DNA of 64,000 bases, taken from Stramonita haemastoma. Taxonomy: Eukaryota; Mollusca; Gastropoda; Neogastropoda; Muricidae. Position 1 is the stretch's first letter, and every line of letters begins with the position of its first letter. The notes beneath the pieces are model-generated. The model was not told the DNA's origin and searched no databases. It saw nothing but the letters and a program-made list of their open reading frames with translations. Positions 23,638 to 36,189 of the stretch are shown one piece after another. Location of the stretch: assembly GCA_030674155.1 (NCBI GenBank), contig CM060316.1:74490729-74554728 (forward strand). Direction: 5' to 3'. Both the position numbers and the translations under genes were made by a program.

Positions 23638-23672
<35 letters not shown>

Positions 23673-23683
23673 GAGAAGAGAGA

Positions 23684-23734
<51 letters not shown>

Positions 23735-23832
23735 AGACAGACAGACAGACAGACAGACAGAGACGAGAGAGACAGAGAGAGAAGAGAGAGACAGAGAGAG
23801 ACGAGAGAGACAGAGAGAGACATATAGACATA

Positions 23833-23872
<40 letters not shown>

Positions 23873-23930
23873 GAGAGACAGACAGACAGGTAGACAGACA
23901 AACAGATGGGGGGGGAGAAGAAGAAAAGAG
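23618..23930. repeat. (GA)n/(GACA)n array
   Basis: GA, GACA, GAGACA and ATAGACAT blocks ending in a G-run. Confidence 0.96.
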
Positions 23931-24049
23931 AACAGACATCAATGACACTGAGATATGAAAGACACAAAGAGATCGCTACAGACTAGAGATAGAGTCGAAA
24001 TTAGCAAAGATACTGAGAAAAGAAAAACACACACAGACACCACAAACAA

Positions 24050-24205
24050 CACACACATACATACATACATACATACATACTACATACATACATACATACA
24101 TACATACATACATACATACATACATACATACATACATACATACATACATACATACATACATACATACATACTACGTACGTACGTACGTACGTACGTACGT
24201 ACGTG
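24050..24205. repeat. (ATAC)n then (TACG)n
   Basis: About 120 bp of CATA units, then about 30 bp of ACGT units. The ACGT block is fully self-complementary. Confidence 0.97.
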
Positions 24206-24247
24206 TGCATACATACATACACATCCTGTGTATCTTGGTGTCTGCCT

Positions 24248-24367
24248 GTGTGTGTGTGTGTGTGTGTTGTGGTGGTGTGTGTGTGTGTGTGGTGTGTGTG
24301 TGTGTTGTGTGTTGTGTGTGTGTGTGGTGGTGTGTGTGTGTGTGTGTGTGTGCGTGTGTGTGTGTGA

Positions 24368-24454
<87 letters not shown>

Positions 24455-24478
24455 TCTCTCTCTGTCTCTCTCTTCTCT

Positions 24479-24510
<32 letters not shown>

Positions 24511-24555
24511 GTATATGTGTATGTGTGTGTGTGTGTGTGTCTGTGTGTCTTTGTG
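24248..24555. repeat. (GT)n then (CT)n then (GT)n
   Basis: GT with GGT/TTG breaks to 24405, CT to 24510, GT to 24555. Confidence 0.97.
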
Positions 24556-24885
24556 TGCTTATGTGCAGCAGAAAGAGAGATCAATCCCCCCCCAAAGCTA
24601 AAAAAAAGAGAAGAGAGAAAAAAAGTTATGTTTAATCACTCGACACACACACAAAATATGATATTCACCTCTTCATGACAACGAAGATAACCAAATAGGC
24701 AGAATAAAGAAAGTAAATATTGACCCATTCCAAGGAGCAACAAACCGGGGCCCCCATGTTCTTTGTTCGTGGCACAATGAGCTCTGCTGTTGTCTGAAGC
24801 TTTGTCTTTTTTTCCCTTGTCCTGTCATCCATGATAGCTCATCTCCTGATGCCCTGCAGTTGTGCAGAGAGGGGAACAGTTATGG
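24556..24885. other. Non-coding stretch
   Basis: Mixed sequence; no gene. A short CAGA array follows at about 24890-24920. Confidence 0.5.
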
Positions 24886-24888
24886 GCC

Positions 24889-24921
<33 letters not shown>

Positions 24922-25094
24922 TGACCCCTGTCACTGACCGTGCAGCTAAAACACTGCCAAAGAAACAAACAAGCTGAAGAAAGCAGGGGATAATGTGTAA
25001 GGTCGTTGTGGCTAGTTGGCTGTTGTCGTTTCTGACCTGTCTTTCGTGTGTTTGTTGGTTGGTTGACTGTTTATGTCGGTTGTTTTCTGTCTTT

Positions 25095-25307
25095 TTTCTG
25101 TCTATTGTCTGTATGTGTGTCTGTCTCTGGCTCTGTCGTCTGTTGTCTGTGTGTCTATGTGTCTCTGACTCTGTCTCTGCGCTCTGTCTCTCTCTGTCTC
25201 TGTTCTCTCTCTGTCTCTCTGTGTGTCTCTGTGTCTCTGTGTCTGTGTCTGTCTCTCTGTGTCTCTGTCTCTTGTCTCTGTCTGTCTTCTGTCTGTCTGT
25301 TCTGTCT

Positions 25308-25344
<37 letters not shown>

Positions 25345-25350
25345 TCTTCT

Positions 25351-25409
<59 letters not shown>

Positions 25410-25450
25410 GCTCTCTCTAATCTGTCTGTCTGTCTGTCTGTCTGTCTGCC

Positions 25451-25545
<95 letters not shown>
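25095..25545. repeat. CTGT/CT-rich array
   Basis: GTCTCTGT and CTGT units becoming pure CT at the right end. Confidence 0.96.
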
Positions 25546-25547
<2 letters not shown>

Positions 25548-25755
25548 GTAAGGTGACAGTCACGGCACAAAAGAAACAAAATTCGTATCACACCGCAGGA
25601 TAGTTTTAATTTCTTTCTTTCTTCACAAAAAACTCTTTTGTTTCTTCCATCATGTTGCTTATATTTCTCTTTCTTTGTCTTAGTTTGTTAGTGTGTCATT
25701 TTGTGTACAGGTTGGTGGCCTTGCATTAATATGCGTTGGGTCGTTAAAGCCAGCC

Positions 25756-26080
<325 letters not shown>

Positions 26081-26089
26081 TATCATGAT

Positions 26090-26160
26090 GTGTCCCTAAG
26101 GGCGGGGACTGGATGCAAAAAGCCACATGGGTGCTTATTCATTATCCTCGAGAGAAAACG
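26090..26160 (+). repeat. SINE A tail fragment
   Basis: GGGACTGGATGCAAAAAG...TTATTCATTATCCTCGAGA, followed by a TTGATTTGACTTGA tail. Confidence 0.75.
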
Positions 26161-26795
26161 ATTTGATTTGACTTGATTTTACTTGATCTGGATTTGATCT
26201 CTCTCTCTCTCCCTCCCTCTCTCTCTCTCTCTTTCTTTCTTTCGTTCGCTCTCTCTCTCCCCAAACCTTTGACTTTGTTTTTCAGTTCAATATCTAAGAA
26301 CAACAAAAAAAGCTAGGAGTCACATCAGTATCCTATAACTATTTCCGTTTGTATACTTTCTCTAACAAAATACCAGATGCAATCCTATGAAAATCTGTTT
26401 CATTTGTTCACTGTTATCAATAAGAAGTGCGGTGCTCAATGGTATATCGTCCTTTTTGAGGTAGTTTGCTTCAGCTCTTGGGTAGTTCCTTATTGAATGA
26501 TAATGTCAGCAAAGAAAGTTTTTATTTCACTTCTATCCAAAAACACTGAAGACTTGCTATTTCATCTCAGGAATGATCGTTGTAGAAATGGCAAATGGCT
26601 AAGGTGGATTTCGGCCCTGAAAAACACTGTCAAGTACACCTTACTTCCTCTCAAAGCTATAGCGGATCAAACTGTTTTGTAGTTGCCACAGATTGTAAGG
26701 CCAGAAGGAAACAGAAATAGTTTTATTTGCTCTCATCACCAGTTTTACTCTGGGTGTAACAGCTCTTTTGCTCTCTGAACTTTTTGCAGTATGTG
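26161..26795. other. Non-coding stretch
   Basis: A short CT array lies at 26200-26260, then AT-rich sequence. The 61-codon frame at 26497 has no recognised domain. Confidence 0.5.
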
Positions 26796-27060
26796 TGTGA
26801 GAGAGACACAGAGACAGAGACAGAGAGAGACATAGAGAGACAGAGAGAGACAGAGACAGAAAGAGCAATTGAACAATTTTTTAACATTTAAAATTTTTTT
26901 TAGAGGGTAATAGATTGAAGCATTACATGTTTTTTTTAACATCCAGCCCTCGGGGAAAAAAGAAACAAGAGAGAAGAAAAGAACCAATTTCATGACATAG
27001 AAGTAGAGAGAGAGACAGAGAGAGACGAAGGGAGACAGAGAGAGATAGAGAGAATCAATA
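26796..27060. repeat. GAGACA-type purine arrays
   Basis: Two GAGACAGA clusters (26800-26860, 27005-27052) separated by AT-rich sequence. Confidence 0.9.
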
Positions 27061-27574
<514 letters not shown>

Positions 27575-27860
27575 CCCATTTTTTGTTCTTTTCCTGACTG
27601 CATGTGTAGTTGTTTCCCTATCACTTGGGCGGAACAGAATTTTGCAAGTTCAACTCTCTTTTGTGTGGTTTTTTTCGTGCACTAACATGTGGTTGCACAC
27701 TGCACCTCAGTTTATCGCCTTATCCGAAAAAAAAGCACCCGTACCATCACTTACCGGCTAGTGGATGAGGTGAATGTTCCGGGCGCAAATAGGGATCGAA
27801 ACTGGTATTTTTCGCTTTCTGGGCACGTGCGTTACTTCTAGACCACCGATCCAGTTCTTA
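27575..27860 (-). repeat. SINE B, diverged
   Basis: Minus strand: tRNA-like head GGATCGGTGGTCTAGAAGTAACGC at the right end; body includes ACAGAATTTTGCAAG and the TTATCGCC-TTATCCGAAA region. Confidence 0.8.
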
Positions 27861-28146
27861 GCGGGGCCCGTGCTAGGGTATGTCTGTGTTACCCATACCA
27901 CCGGCCATACCTAGCCTACTATTCTACGAAAGATGGATGGAGTTTTTACGCGTGCAGAAAGTGTCCTGCATGTGTTCTTCTAGTTTATAGTATCATCAGA
28001 AAGACTTTCAGAGCAGAGGAGTCAGCACTGATTTCAACTCCCAGAGAAAACTCTCACAACAAACACATTAGCGGAGATTCGAACTTCCGCTCTCAGTCAT
28101 TGTTGTGTCGGGAGCTTCACGCTACGACCACTAAGCCCTTCCGCCA
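27861..28146 (-). repeat. SINE A2, head and body
   Basis: Minus strand: tRNA-like head to the right (B-box-like GTTCGAATC in GGAAGTTCGAATCTCC), the GAGTCAGCACTGAT core, and GGTATGTCTGTGTTACCCAT at the left, part of the A2 tail. Confidence 0.75.
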
Positions 28147-28524
28147 CTGGATTAGACATAGACTTCATTTACAGCATAAGACGCTTGTAGATCTGTCTTA
28201 AGCTCAAATGTTGTGCAACAATGGAGCCATAATCAATATCTTATCCCAAACATCCTCTTTCGACGGTTTCTTTGCTTGAAGTTTCGGGAGTTAAAATCCG
28301 TTTGTCAATATCTGTTCGCCACATAAAGCAGCTCCTAAGCCTCGTCTTTAGCCCCCATTTTCACCCGCACACAACATGTGCTGAAAGTTATGGCTGCCGC
28401 TTTGCTGTGCTGTTTGCTGGACAGAATAGCAGAGTGGTCGGTGAACTACTCGTGATCTGAGGGCAGCTGGAGGCACTGGTTCCAGTCCCCGCCCAAGTAC
28501 CTGCCCATGCTAGTCACGGCTAGT
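28147..28524. other. Non-coding stretch
   Basis: A frame at 28272-28460 has no recognised domain. CTGCCCATGCTAGTCACGGCTAGTC at 28501-28525 borders a SINE B fragment. Confidence 0.5.
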
Positions 28525-28645
28525 CCGGTTTTTGTTCTTTTCCTGCCTGCGTGTGTATTTGCCTCCATATCACGGTGGTGTTACAGAATTTTGCAAGGGA
28601 CAGCTCTCTTGTTGCCATGTGCTCTTTTACGTACACTAAACGTAC
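28525..28645 (-). repeat. SINE B fragment
   Basis: TTCCTGCCTGCGTGTGTATT and ACAGAATTTTGCAAGGGACA match the middle of SINE B on the minus strand; head missing. Confidence 0.75.
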
Positions 28646-29204
28646 ACTAACCGATACTGTTCCACGTGTACATCGATACTGTCTTCTCTCCCCCCCAAAA
28701 AAAAAAAAATTCCTTCAGCATCTTGCACACACCAGCATACCCAGCATGCATTCTTTTCCCTGAAGAGAGAGATACGCTCCTCCGTGTTCAAAATGTCCAC
28801 AACACACAGCCTGAAAATTCTGTGCAATGCGCAGCAACTCTTCAAAGAGTTCACAAAGAACTCAAATTATGTCAGTGCAGTCTGTTTTGTACATTGTCCT
28901 ACTCTACTTTGAGTGATCCCCATTATATGACAGCCGTTAGCCCTGTGTGTGACTATGTCTGTATCATAGGTCTGCTGCTGTGGTCTGACAAGGTGTTTTT
29001 TTGCAAATCAAACTGATTTCAATATGAAAATCCAGCTCTTGGGAAAAGTCAAAGATATGCAGACCTGATTATTTCTGTTACAAAGGTTGTCGGGTTCGAA
29101 CTGAGACAGTGCAGCATCAGAATGTTTTGTTCTTTTTTTCTGTCTATGGAGAGCCTCCTGATGAGGATGATTTGAGAACAGGGTTCTCTATAAAAGGGTA
29201 AAAT
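28646..29204. other. Non-coding stretch
   Basis: C-run then A-run near 28690-28709. Nothing else is recognised. Confidence 0.5.
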
Positions 29205-29502
29205 ATGTAAAGGTAGCCCATAACCTAGACGGTCGTAGGGGAGCGAGGCATCAGAGACCTCAGCTTCTCAAGGGACAGCATATTGAGGGCTGCACCCATC
29301 TCCTCTCCCTCGCTGCTTTACCTTCCCTGTCCCTAAAGAGGGCAGGTACCCATTTACAGCTAGGCGAACTGAGGGGGAGGGGGAACTGTACTGAAGCCAA
29401 GGCGCTCAAACGGTCACCCATCCAACTGGTAACCACGCTCGACGCCGCTTAACTTGAGGAAAGTGAACGCTCTGACCACTAAGCAATCCTGCTCCCCAAG
29501 GT
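29205..29502 (-). repeat. SINE C, near full length (tRNA/5S hybrid head)
   Basis: Minus strand: tRNA-A-box-like GGATTGCTTAGTGGTCAGAG, then a segment resembling the 5S rRNA internal promoter: GTTAAGCGGCGTCGAGC, then GGTTACCAGTTGGATGGGTG and ACC. The body continues with GCCTTGGCTTCAGTACAGTT and GGTAAAGCAGCGAGGGAGAG; the 3' end is a CCTTTAC-type tail. Confidence 0.82.
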
Positions 29503-29624
29503 CCTCTATATAAGTGTTAATCCATGATGCTTTAGAATTTCACCGATTTTTTTTGTCAATAGACGATGCCCCTTTTTATCTAGACTGTATACCGTGGACA
29601 AGGTAAATCTGGCACAGTCTATCC

Positions 29625-29861
29625 CTTTCCAGGTAGAATTTTGCATGCTGGGTATGTACGTGTCATCTATGACACCTGCCACGCCTGGCCTACTCTTCTA
29701 CCAAACGTTGATAGACTTTTCACATAATTATGTGTATGATACCGTCTGTATACTGTTTGATTGACTTCCAGATACGAAATCAGTAGCGATGCTAACTCCA
29801 GGGGAAAACATCTCCCTGGCATGGACACCTCAGTGGAAACAAACCTACGACCTCGGTGACC
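29625..29861 (-). repeat. SINE A2, interrupted copy
   Basis: Body of A2 on the minus strand (GCATGCTGGGTATGTACG at the left, then AGCGATGCTAACTCC). It stops inside the tRNA-like head and seems to resume at about 29986 with the remaining head. Confidence 0.65.
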
Positions 29862-29985
29862 TATTTCATTTATTTAGTCTTATATTTCGAGGATAATGGA
29901 ATAAGCACTCATGTGCTTTTTTTTTACATCCTGTCCCTGTGTGTATGCAGTTTTGTAAATTTTGTCATGTGTTTCCATCTTCAGG
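29862..29985 (-). repeat. SINE A, 5'-truncated, nested in SINE A2
   Basis: TTATATTTCGAGGATAATGG through GTTTCCATCTT, the SINE A tail end only. A2 head sequence lies on both sides. Confidence 0.7.
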
Positions 29986-30228
29986 TCCTGAGTTGGGACT
30001 TTTAACCGCTACGCTATCCTGCTCCCAGTTTTTTCATAGTTTACGGCCTTAAACTACTAAACTGTCCCGCCCCCAGTTTCTCAAAAGTATACAGTCTGTA
30101 ACCACTAAACTGTCCCGCCCCCAGTTTTCAATATTTCTATAGTCTTTAACCACTGAGCTATCCTGCCCCCAGTTTTCAATATTTCTATAGTCTTTAACCA
30201 CTGAGCTATCCTGCTACAAGTTTTCTTA
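29986..30228 (-). repeat. Minisatellite of SINE tRNA-like heads, 48-bp unit
   Basis: About five tandem units of the form CCCCCAGTTTTCAATATTTC + TATAGTCTTTAACCACTGAG + CTATCCTG. The exact period of the last units is 48. On the minus strand each unit reads CAGGATAGCTCAGTGGTTAA, the A-box end of the SINE heads, so the array looks like a tandem expansion of the SINE 5' end. Confidence 0.85.
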
Positions 30229-30439
30229 GTAAATTATGAAAAGTCGTCTGTAGGCACTGTGGTGGATTACACATCTGCGATAAATCTTAAACAAAATCTA
30301 TAGATCCTACAAGAACTTGAAGAGTAGAGTGTTATGTCTGTGACAAATCTGAAACAAAGCGTAGATATTCTTTAAGAACCTTAAGGGTAGATCATCCCCT
30401 ACAAAATATACTGCCGACGGTTGTGAAATTTAACTCACC

Positions 30440-30830
30440 ATGATTTCAAAAGCAGACCTCTCTCAAATAAGATTAAAAGGCAAAAGCCTACTTATGAAAC
30501 TTTTAAATCCAACCTCAAGACACACTTATTTCAAACCTAAGATTTTCTCCTTCTGTTTCCATCTCTTGTCTGCCCCCGACTTTGACATCTACCTGCCAAA
30601 GTGTATAGCCTTTGTGGATGTGTGTGTGTGTGCGTGTGCGCGGGCGTGTGCGCGTGTGCGTGTGTGTGCGCTTGCATGTGTGAGTGTGTTCGAATTTGCG
30701 AGGACCATAGATTGTTATTAATTGCTTGTGTGATGTATAGGTCGAATGCAAGCGCTTTGATTTGTTTTTACAAGATATAGCGCTATATAAGTTCCATGTA
30801 TTATTATTATTATAAATACCCAAGAAACAG
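30440..30830 (+). mobile_element. L2/CR1-like LINE 3' end, copy 1
   Basis: Encodes the end of a LINE ORF (NPTSRHTYFKPKIF), then a 3' UTR containing a GTGTGCG-rich expansion, then GCAAGCGCTTTGATTTGTTT and ATATAGCGCTATATAAGTTC with an (ATT)n tail. The GCGCTATATAAG-(ATT)n ending is typical of L2/CR1-type ends in invertebrates. Confidence 0.78.
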
Positions 30831-31534
30831 AAATTTCACATAGAGAGGCAGCAGAATGTCTTGAGAAGATGCCAGAATAAAGATATCCAAGGAACTGGTG
30901 GTTTCTCTGCAGGGGTCTTTGAGTACAAGTTGTGTAGACATGTGTCTGGGACAGATATAATTCCATGCAAATGCAATCATCGCTCTTCCAGACAGTAGCA
31001 TGACCAGACTCCTCCCCCAACTTCCACACCACAGAGAAAACAGAGGGAAGGGGGAGGGGGGGGAGTTGACAGGCCTGATAAAAGTCCCTGGCAGACACAC
31101 ACACCACACAGCCCGCCCTGTCTTCATCTAATCAACACAGGCAGTGCCTGACAGGCAGACTGCGGAATTCCCTCAGCTCCACTCCGCTCACTCACCTGAG
31201 TCCTGTCACTGATACATAACCCTGTTTCTAACACTGGGGAGAAAAGTTCTTTTCAGCTGTATTGTCGGTACATTGCAGGGGTGGGGAAAACTACTGCAAA
31301 TGTAGCCAGCCAAACTAGGAGTAACGAGACAAGAGGTGACTTGTAAATGTGTCTGATATCTGCCACTGCCGTTTCTACAGCATGTTCAAAGTATTTAGCT
31401 TGTATACTTCCACCCTCACTATTGATGATTTCTCTAAAGATGGCTGATAGTTTTATATCGCGGCTTTTCGTCTTGCTGTGCCCTATTTGGAATGAATACT
31501 GCACGCTAGATTTTATGCTGTATTCATGAATCTC
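30831..31534. other. Non-coding stretch
   Basis: A G-run lies near 31045-31060. Frames at 30718-31127 (-) and 31253-31529 show no recognised domain. Confidence 0.5.
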
Positions 31535-31750
31535 TTACTTTATTCTTTATTTTTTATTTTGAGGATAATGGAATAAGCACTCATGTGCTTTTTTTTTTAC
31601 ATCCAGTTCCCGTTTGTGTGTAGATTTGTCAATTTTGCCATCCGCTCCCACCGGCACACAATGGCCTACTCTTCTGAAAAGCAGAGCAGGTTTAACATGT
31701 GCACAAGATGTTCCGCATGTGTTTGCACACGGGACGTCGGTTTATAGTTT
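31535..31750 (-). repeat. SINE A, 5'-truncated
   Basis: Minus strand: TTTTGAGGATAATGGAATAA at the left to GCACACGGGACGTCGGTTTATA at the right. Confidence 0.9.
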
Positions 31751-31774
31751 ATAGTTTTAGATATAGTTTGGGTT

Positions 31775-31849
31775 GTTTGTTTTGTTCTTCGGCTAGAGCT
31801 CTGAGGTTCACCAAGGGTGAGATTTTGCATATGCGACCAATTTTTATAT
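31775..31849 (-). repeat. SINE A2 tail, left half of an interrupted copy
   Basis: CGGCTAGAGCTCTGAGGTTC and TTTTGCATATGCGACC match the A2 tail. The copy resumes at about 32193 with ATAAAGGTAGCCGCATTTC. Confidence 0.75.
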
Positions 31850-32192
31850 ATTCTTTTAATTCTTTGATTTCGAGGATAATGGAATAAGCACCCGTGTGCT
31901 TTTCTACAGCCATTCCCCGTGTGTATGCAGTTTAGTAAATCTTGTCATCTGTTCCCACCGGCACAAAAAATGGCATACTCTTCCGAAAAGCAGAACAGGT
32001 TTTAACGTGTGTGCAAGATGTTCTGCGTTCGTTCCCACACATTTTATATTCTTATCCGAAGGACTTTTGGGTGGAGTGGAGTCAGCACTGATGTTAACTC
32101 CAGAGAAAAAATCCTCTTGCACGAGAGTCGAACCCGGGTCAGCAGATCATGAGTGCATCACTCTGACCACCAGGTTATCCCGTCCCAACATA
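31850..32192 (-). repeat. SINE A, full length, inserted in SINE A2
   Basis: Minus strand: complete head (A-box-like GATAACCTGGTGGTCAGAG, B box GGGTTCGACTC), the GTTAACATCAGTGCTGACTCC core (in pieces), and the tail TCCATTATCCTCGAAATC. It separates the two halves of an A2 tail. Confidence 0.9.
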
Positions 32193-32225
32193 AAGGTAGC
32201 CGCATTTCAGCTTCGAGGCTAGGGA
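32193..32225 (-). repeat. SINE A2 tail, right half
   Basis: AAAGGTAGCCGCATTTCAGC and CTTCGAGG continue the tail interrupted at 31849. Confidence 0.65.
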
Positions 32226-32244
32226 TTGTTATAGTTGCTGCTTT

Positions 32245-32490
32245 AAGCCTACTGGTTAAAGCGTTGATATTATAAACTGATGGTAACAGATGATGCAGTT
32301 TTGAGTGCCCACTGAGGTCGTCGTTCCAGGAGACTTTTTCCCCCCTGGAATTAAAGTTAGCACCGTTTCAATAGCCCTGCAAGTCCTTCAGACATACTAG
32401 AAACCAAGAGCGTGTGTTCATACAGAATATCTTGTGCACATTTTAGAGCCACATTCGCTTTGTGAATATGAGTAGGTCAGCTATAGCTTA
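32245..32490 (+). repeat. SINE A-like, strongly diverged
   Basis: Plus strand: CTACTGGTTAAAGCGTTGAT head, TCGTTCCAGGAGACTTTTTC, AAGTCCTTCAGACATACTAG and TTGTGCACATTTTAGAGCC align with the SINE A order. Confidence 0.6.
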
Positions 32491-32574
32491 ATGAGATGGA
32501 TTACACCAACGTACCTAGCATGCTCCTTGTTTGGAGAGGAATGGACTCCACCAAACCAAGACTCTAAACAGTAA

Positions 32575-32960
32575 TCTATCTGGCTCCCAGTTTCTCCATA
32601 TGTTTCTGTAGTCCTTAACCACCAGATGATTTTTTTTCCCAGTTTCTTTATATTTTTCCGTAGTCCTTAACCACTAGATGATCCTGTTCCCAGTTTCTCC
32701 ATATGTTTCTATAGTCCTTAACCACTAGATGATCCTGTTCCCAGTTTCTCCATATGTTTCTATAGTCCTTAACCACTAGATGATCCTGTTCCCAGTTTCT
32801 CCATGTTTCTATAGTCCTTAACCACTAGATGATCCTGTTCCCAGTTTCTCCATGTTTCTATAGTCCTTAACCACTAGATGATCCTGTTCCCAGTTTCTTT
32901 ATATTTTTCCATAGCCCTTAACCACTAGATGATTCTTTTCCCAGTTTCTCTCTAGACTCA
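32575..32960 (-). repeat. Minisatellite of SINE-head-like units, 47-51 bp
   Basis: About seven to eight units of CCCAGTTTCTCCATATGTTT + CTATAGTCCTTAACCACTAG + ATGATCCTGTT. The exact period is 51 in the central units. On the minus strand, AGGATCATCTAGTGGTTAAG resembles a tRNA A box. It is related to the array at 30.0-30.2 kb. Confidence 0.87.
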
Positions 32961-33102
32961 ATCAACGCACCCAAAACGCATTGCCTCAATAATCAGAGAA
33001 AAAGAGAGAGAAGAGAGAGAGAGAGAGAGGGGTGCTGTTTAAACACCAAACCAACAATACAGATAAGTAATCTAAGCACTAATCTCTACATCTCTGTACA
33101 AT

Positions 33103-33339
33103 ATGAAAGGAGACATCAACACAAAGTGTGGTCTGTGGCGGAGAGAATTCCCAACACAGGACGCCATTGGAGGCTTTCACGGGACAGGCGTGGAGGACGG
33201 TTTGCCGCGTCTCTCCGCCAATTCCGGTCACTCCCGATCTGTCCCTGGAGTAGTCTCCCCTTTCATCTCCTCTTCACTGTCTGAGATCAGGTTGCAGTGT
33301 GCTGTCAGTGTCAGAGGTCCGCACATAAACTGACCATAG
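33103..33339 (+). repeat. Repeat E, copy 1
   Basis: Shares ACGCCATTGGAGGCTTT-type sequence, CTGTCCCTGGAGTAGTCTCC, CCCTTTCATCT and GTTGCAGTGTGCTGTCAG with 38370-38594. Weaker relatives lie at about 35450-35600, 39480-39600 and 48900-49035. The 76-codon frame inside it is not conserved as protein. Confidence 0.75.
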
Positions 33340-33697
33340 CCTAGTAGGGGACAGGATAACCTAGTGGTCAGAACATTGCGCTGGCAATTTGACGACCCGG
33401 TTCGAGTCCGGTCGAGGAGATTTTTCTCCTGGAGTTAACATCAGTGCTGACTCCACTCTCCCCAAAAGTCCTTCGGATGAGACTTTAAACCGAGGCCCCG
33501 TGTGCGAACGCGCGCAGGTCATCTTGCGCACACGTTAAATCCTGTTCCGCTTTTCGTTAGAGTAGGCCATCGTGTGCCGGTGGGAACAGATGACATTTAC
33601 AAAACTGCATACACACGGGGACTGGGTGTAAAAAAGCACAAGAGTGCTTATTCCATTATCCTCGATATAAAAGAATAAATCAAATCAAATCAAACCA
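33340..33697 (+). repeat. SINE A, full-length reference copy
   Basis: tRNA-like head GGGGACAGGATAACCTAGTG with A-box-like TAACCTAGTGGT and a perfect B box GGTTCGAGTCC at about 33399-33409. The core TTAACATCAGTGCTGACTCC follows, then CCGAGGCCCCGTGTGCGAAC, CGTGTGCCGGTGGGAACAGA, GACTGGGTGTAAAAAAGCAC, TTATTCCATTATCCTCGATA and an (AATCA)n tail. A and B boxes are the RNA polymerase III promoter of tRNA-derived SINEs. No coding capacity; mobilised by a partner LINE. Confidence 0.92.
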
Positions 33698-34645
<948 letters not shown>

Positions 34646-34815
34646 GTGTACTCATCCTCAGATCACTGCTACAGCAGCTGTCATCAAGCTCTGTTAGATT
34701 TGTGATACTGTCGTGGATGCTGCGTTGAAAGCTATTAGTTGCTTTCTTTGCGTATGGAAATGAGTGCAGACGTTAGTGTAAAGGCAAAAGAAAACCTGTG
34801 AGGCTGGAGAAGATA

Positions 34816-34889
34816 CAGACATGCAGGCAGGCAGACAGATACACAGGCAGACAGATAGGCAGACAGATAGGCAGACAGACAGGCAAACA

Positions 34890-34926
<37 letters not shown>

Positions 34927-35098
34927 ACAGACAGGCAGGCAGGCAGGCAGGCAGGCAGACAGGCAGGCAGGCAGGCAGGCAGGCAGACAGACAGGCAGGC
35001 AGGCAGGCAGGCAGACAGACAGACAGACAGGCAGACAGGCAGGCAGGCAGGCAGACAAGAAGGAAGACAGGCAGGCAGGCAGACAGACAGAGACAATG
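34816..35098. repeat. (CAGG)n/(CAGA)n array
   Basis: Alternating GGCA and GACA tetranucleotides over 280 bp; mirror repeat, purine-rich with C. Confidence 0.97.
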
Positions 35099-35734
35099 AG
35101 AAACATACACAGAGAGGACGATCAGGAAACAGGCAGTACACAAAAACATATAGAAAGATAGAGGAACATCTGAAAGATGTATTTCTCAAAGACAGAATCG
35201 TAATAAACAGGCAAAGCGACAGGAAAAAAAACAACTAACCCAACTACACACACACGAAAGCACAGAGAAGCATTCTTGTGTCATCTGTTATCCCAACGTC
35301 CCAGTGTTATACTCCCCCCCCACCCCCACCCCACCCCAAAATTGATAAAGAGAACACGTAGATCCTTGAAAAGAACACCCCACAGAATACATCAAAGGCT
35401 ACACACACACACACAAAAACCAGTTAACTGTGCAGACGACACGTTTTGGCCGCGGCGTTGCAGCCAATCCTACATTTCCCAAGGGCGTTCTCTTCTTTCA
35501 TCAATGGTCTCCGAGGGGCTCAGACCTCAGCCTAGATTGTGCTGTCAGAGTCACAGCTCCCCAGACTCGCTCGCTGATCAGAGGAGACAGCAGTGTTGGC
35601 CATCCCAGGGCTTAGAAAGAGAGACAGAAAGAAAGAGGCTGGAGTGGATAGGATAGCATAGCAGCCCTACGTGACTGTTTTCATTCCCGGACTTCCCTGT
35701 CCTCCTCCCCTTTTTTGTCTACCACTTCTGCCTG
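35099..35734. other. Non-coding stretch
   Basis: C-rich run at 35313-35338. A weak repeat-E relative (TGTGCTGTCAGAGTCACAGC) lies near 35538-35560. No gene. Confidence 0.5.
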
Positions 35735-36165
35735 AGTTTCTGCTAGGGCTCTGAGGATCACCAATAATATTAGTGAGAGTTTTTGATTTATGCCACCGTT
35801 GTTTTTTTTTGGTCCACCATTAAGGTAGCTGTACTCCGGCTTTAAGGAATAATGTCTAGACATGACAGTAATGTGGATGTGCTCTTTGAAAAAAAGGTAT
35901 ATGTTCTTACCAACACGGAATGGCCTAATTCTTTTGAATGGCAGAATAGGTTTTAAAGTGTATGTGTGTAAGATCTTATGCGTGCTTTCGTATACAGGAA
36001 CTGGGTTATTATCTGACCAAAGGACTTTCAGGGGGAGTGGAGTCAGTCCTAAAATGAACTCCAGGGGGTAAAATCCCCTCGAGTGGGCGTCTTGGTGGAG
36101 GCTTCAATCCACACCCTCAGATCACGAGCTCACTCTCTAACCACCACACTGTCCCCCCCTACTTC
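35735..36165 (-). repeat. SINE A2, near full length
   Basis: Minus strand: tail at the left (GCTAGGGCTCTGAGGATCAC, TAAGGTAGCTGTACTCCGGC), then the body and a tRNA-like head at the right (GGTGGTTAGAGAGTGAGCTC). Confidence 0.75.
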
Positions 36166-36189
36166 ATTTATAAATTAAAACATGACTCC

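Noticed and set aside
29150..29190. CTGATGAG on the plus strand as a hammerhead core
   Set aside because: No stem II and no GAAAC in the required position.
33340..33415. Possible tRNA gene
   Set aside because: It has A and B boxes but no full cloverleaf, and is joined to the SINE A body found in many copies, so it is a SINE head.
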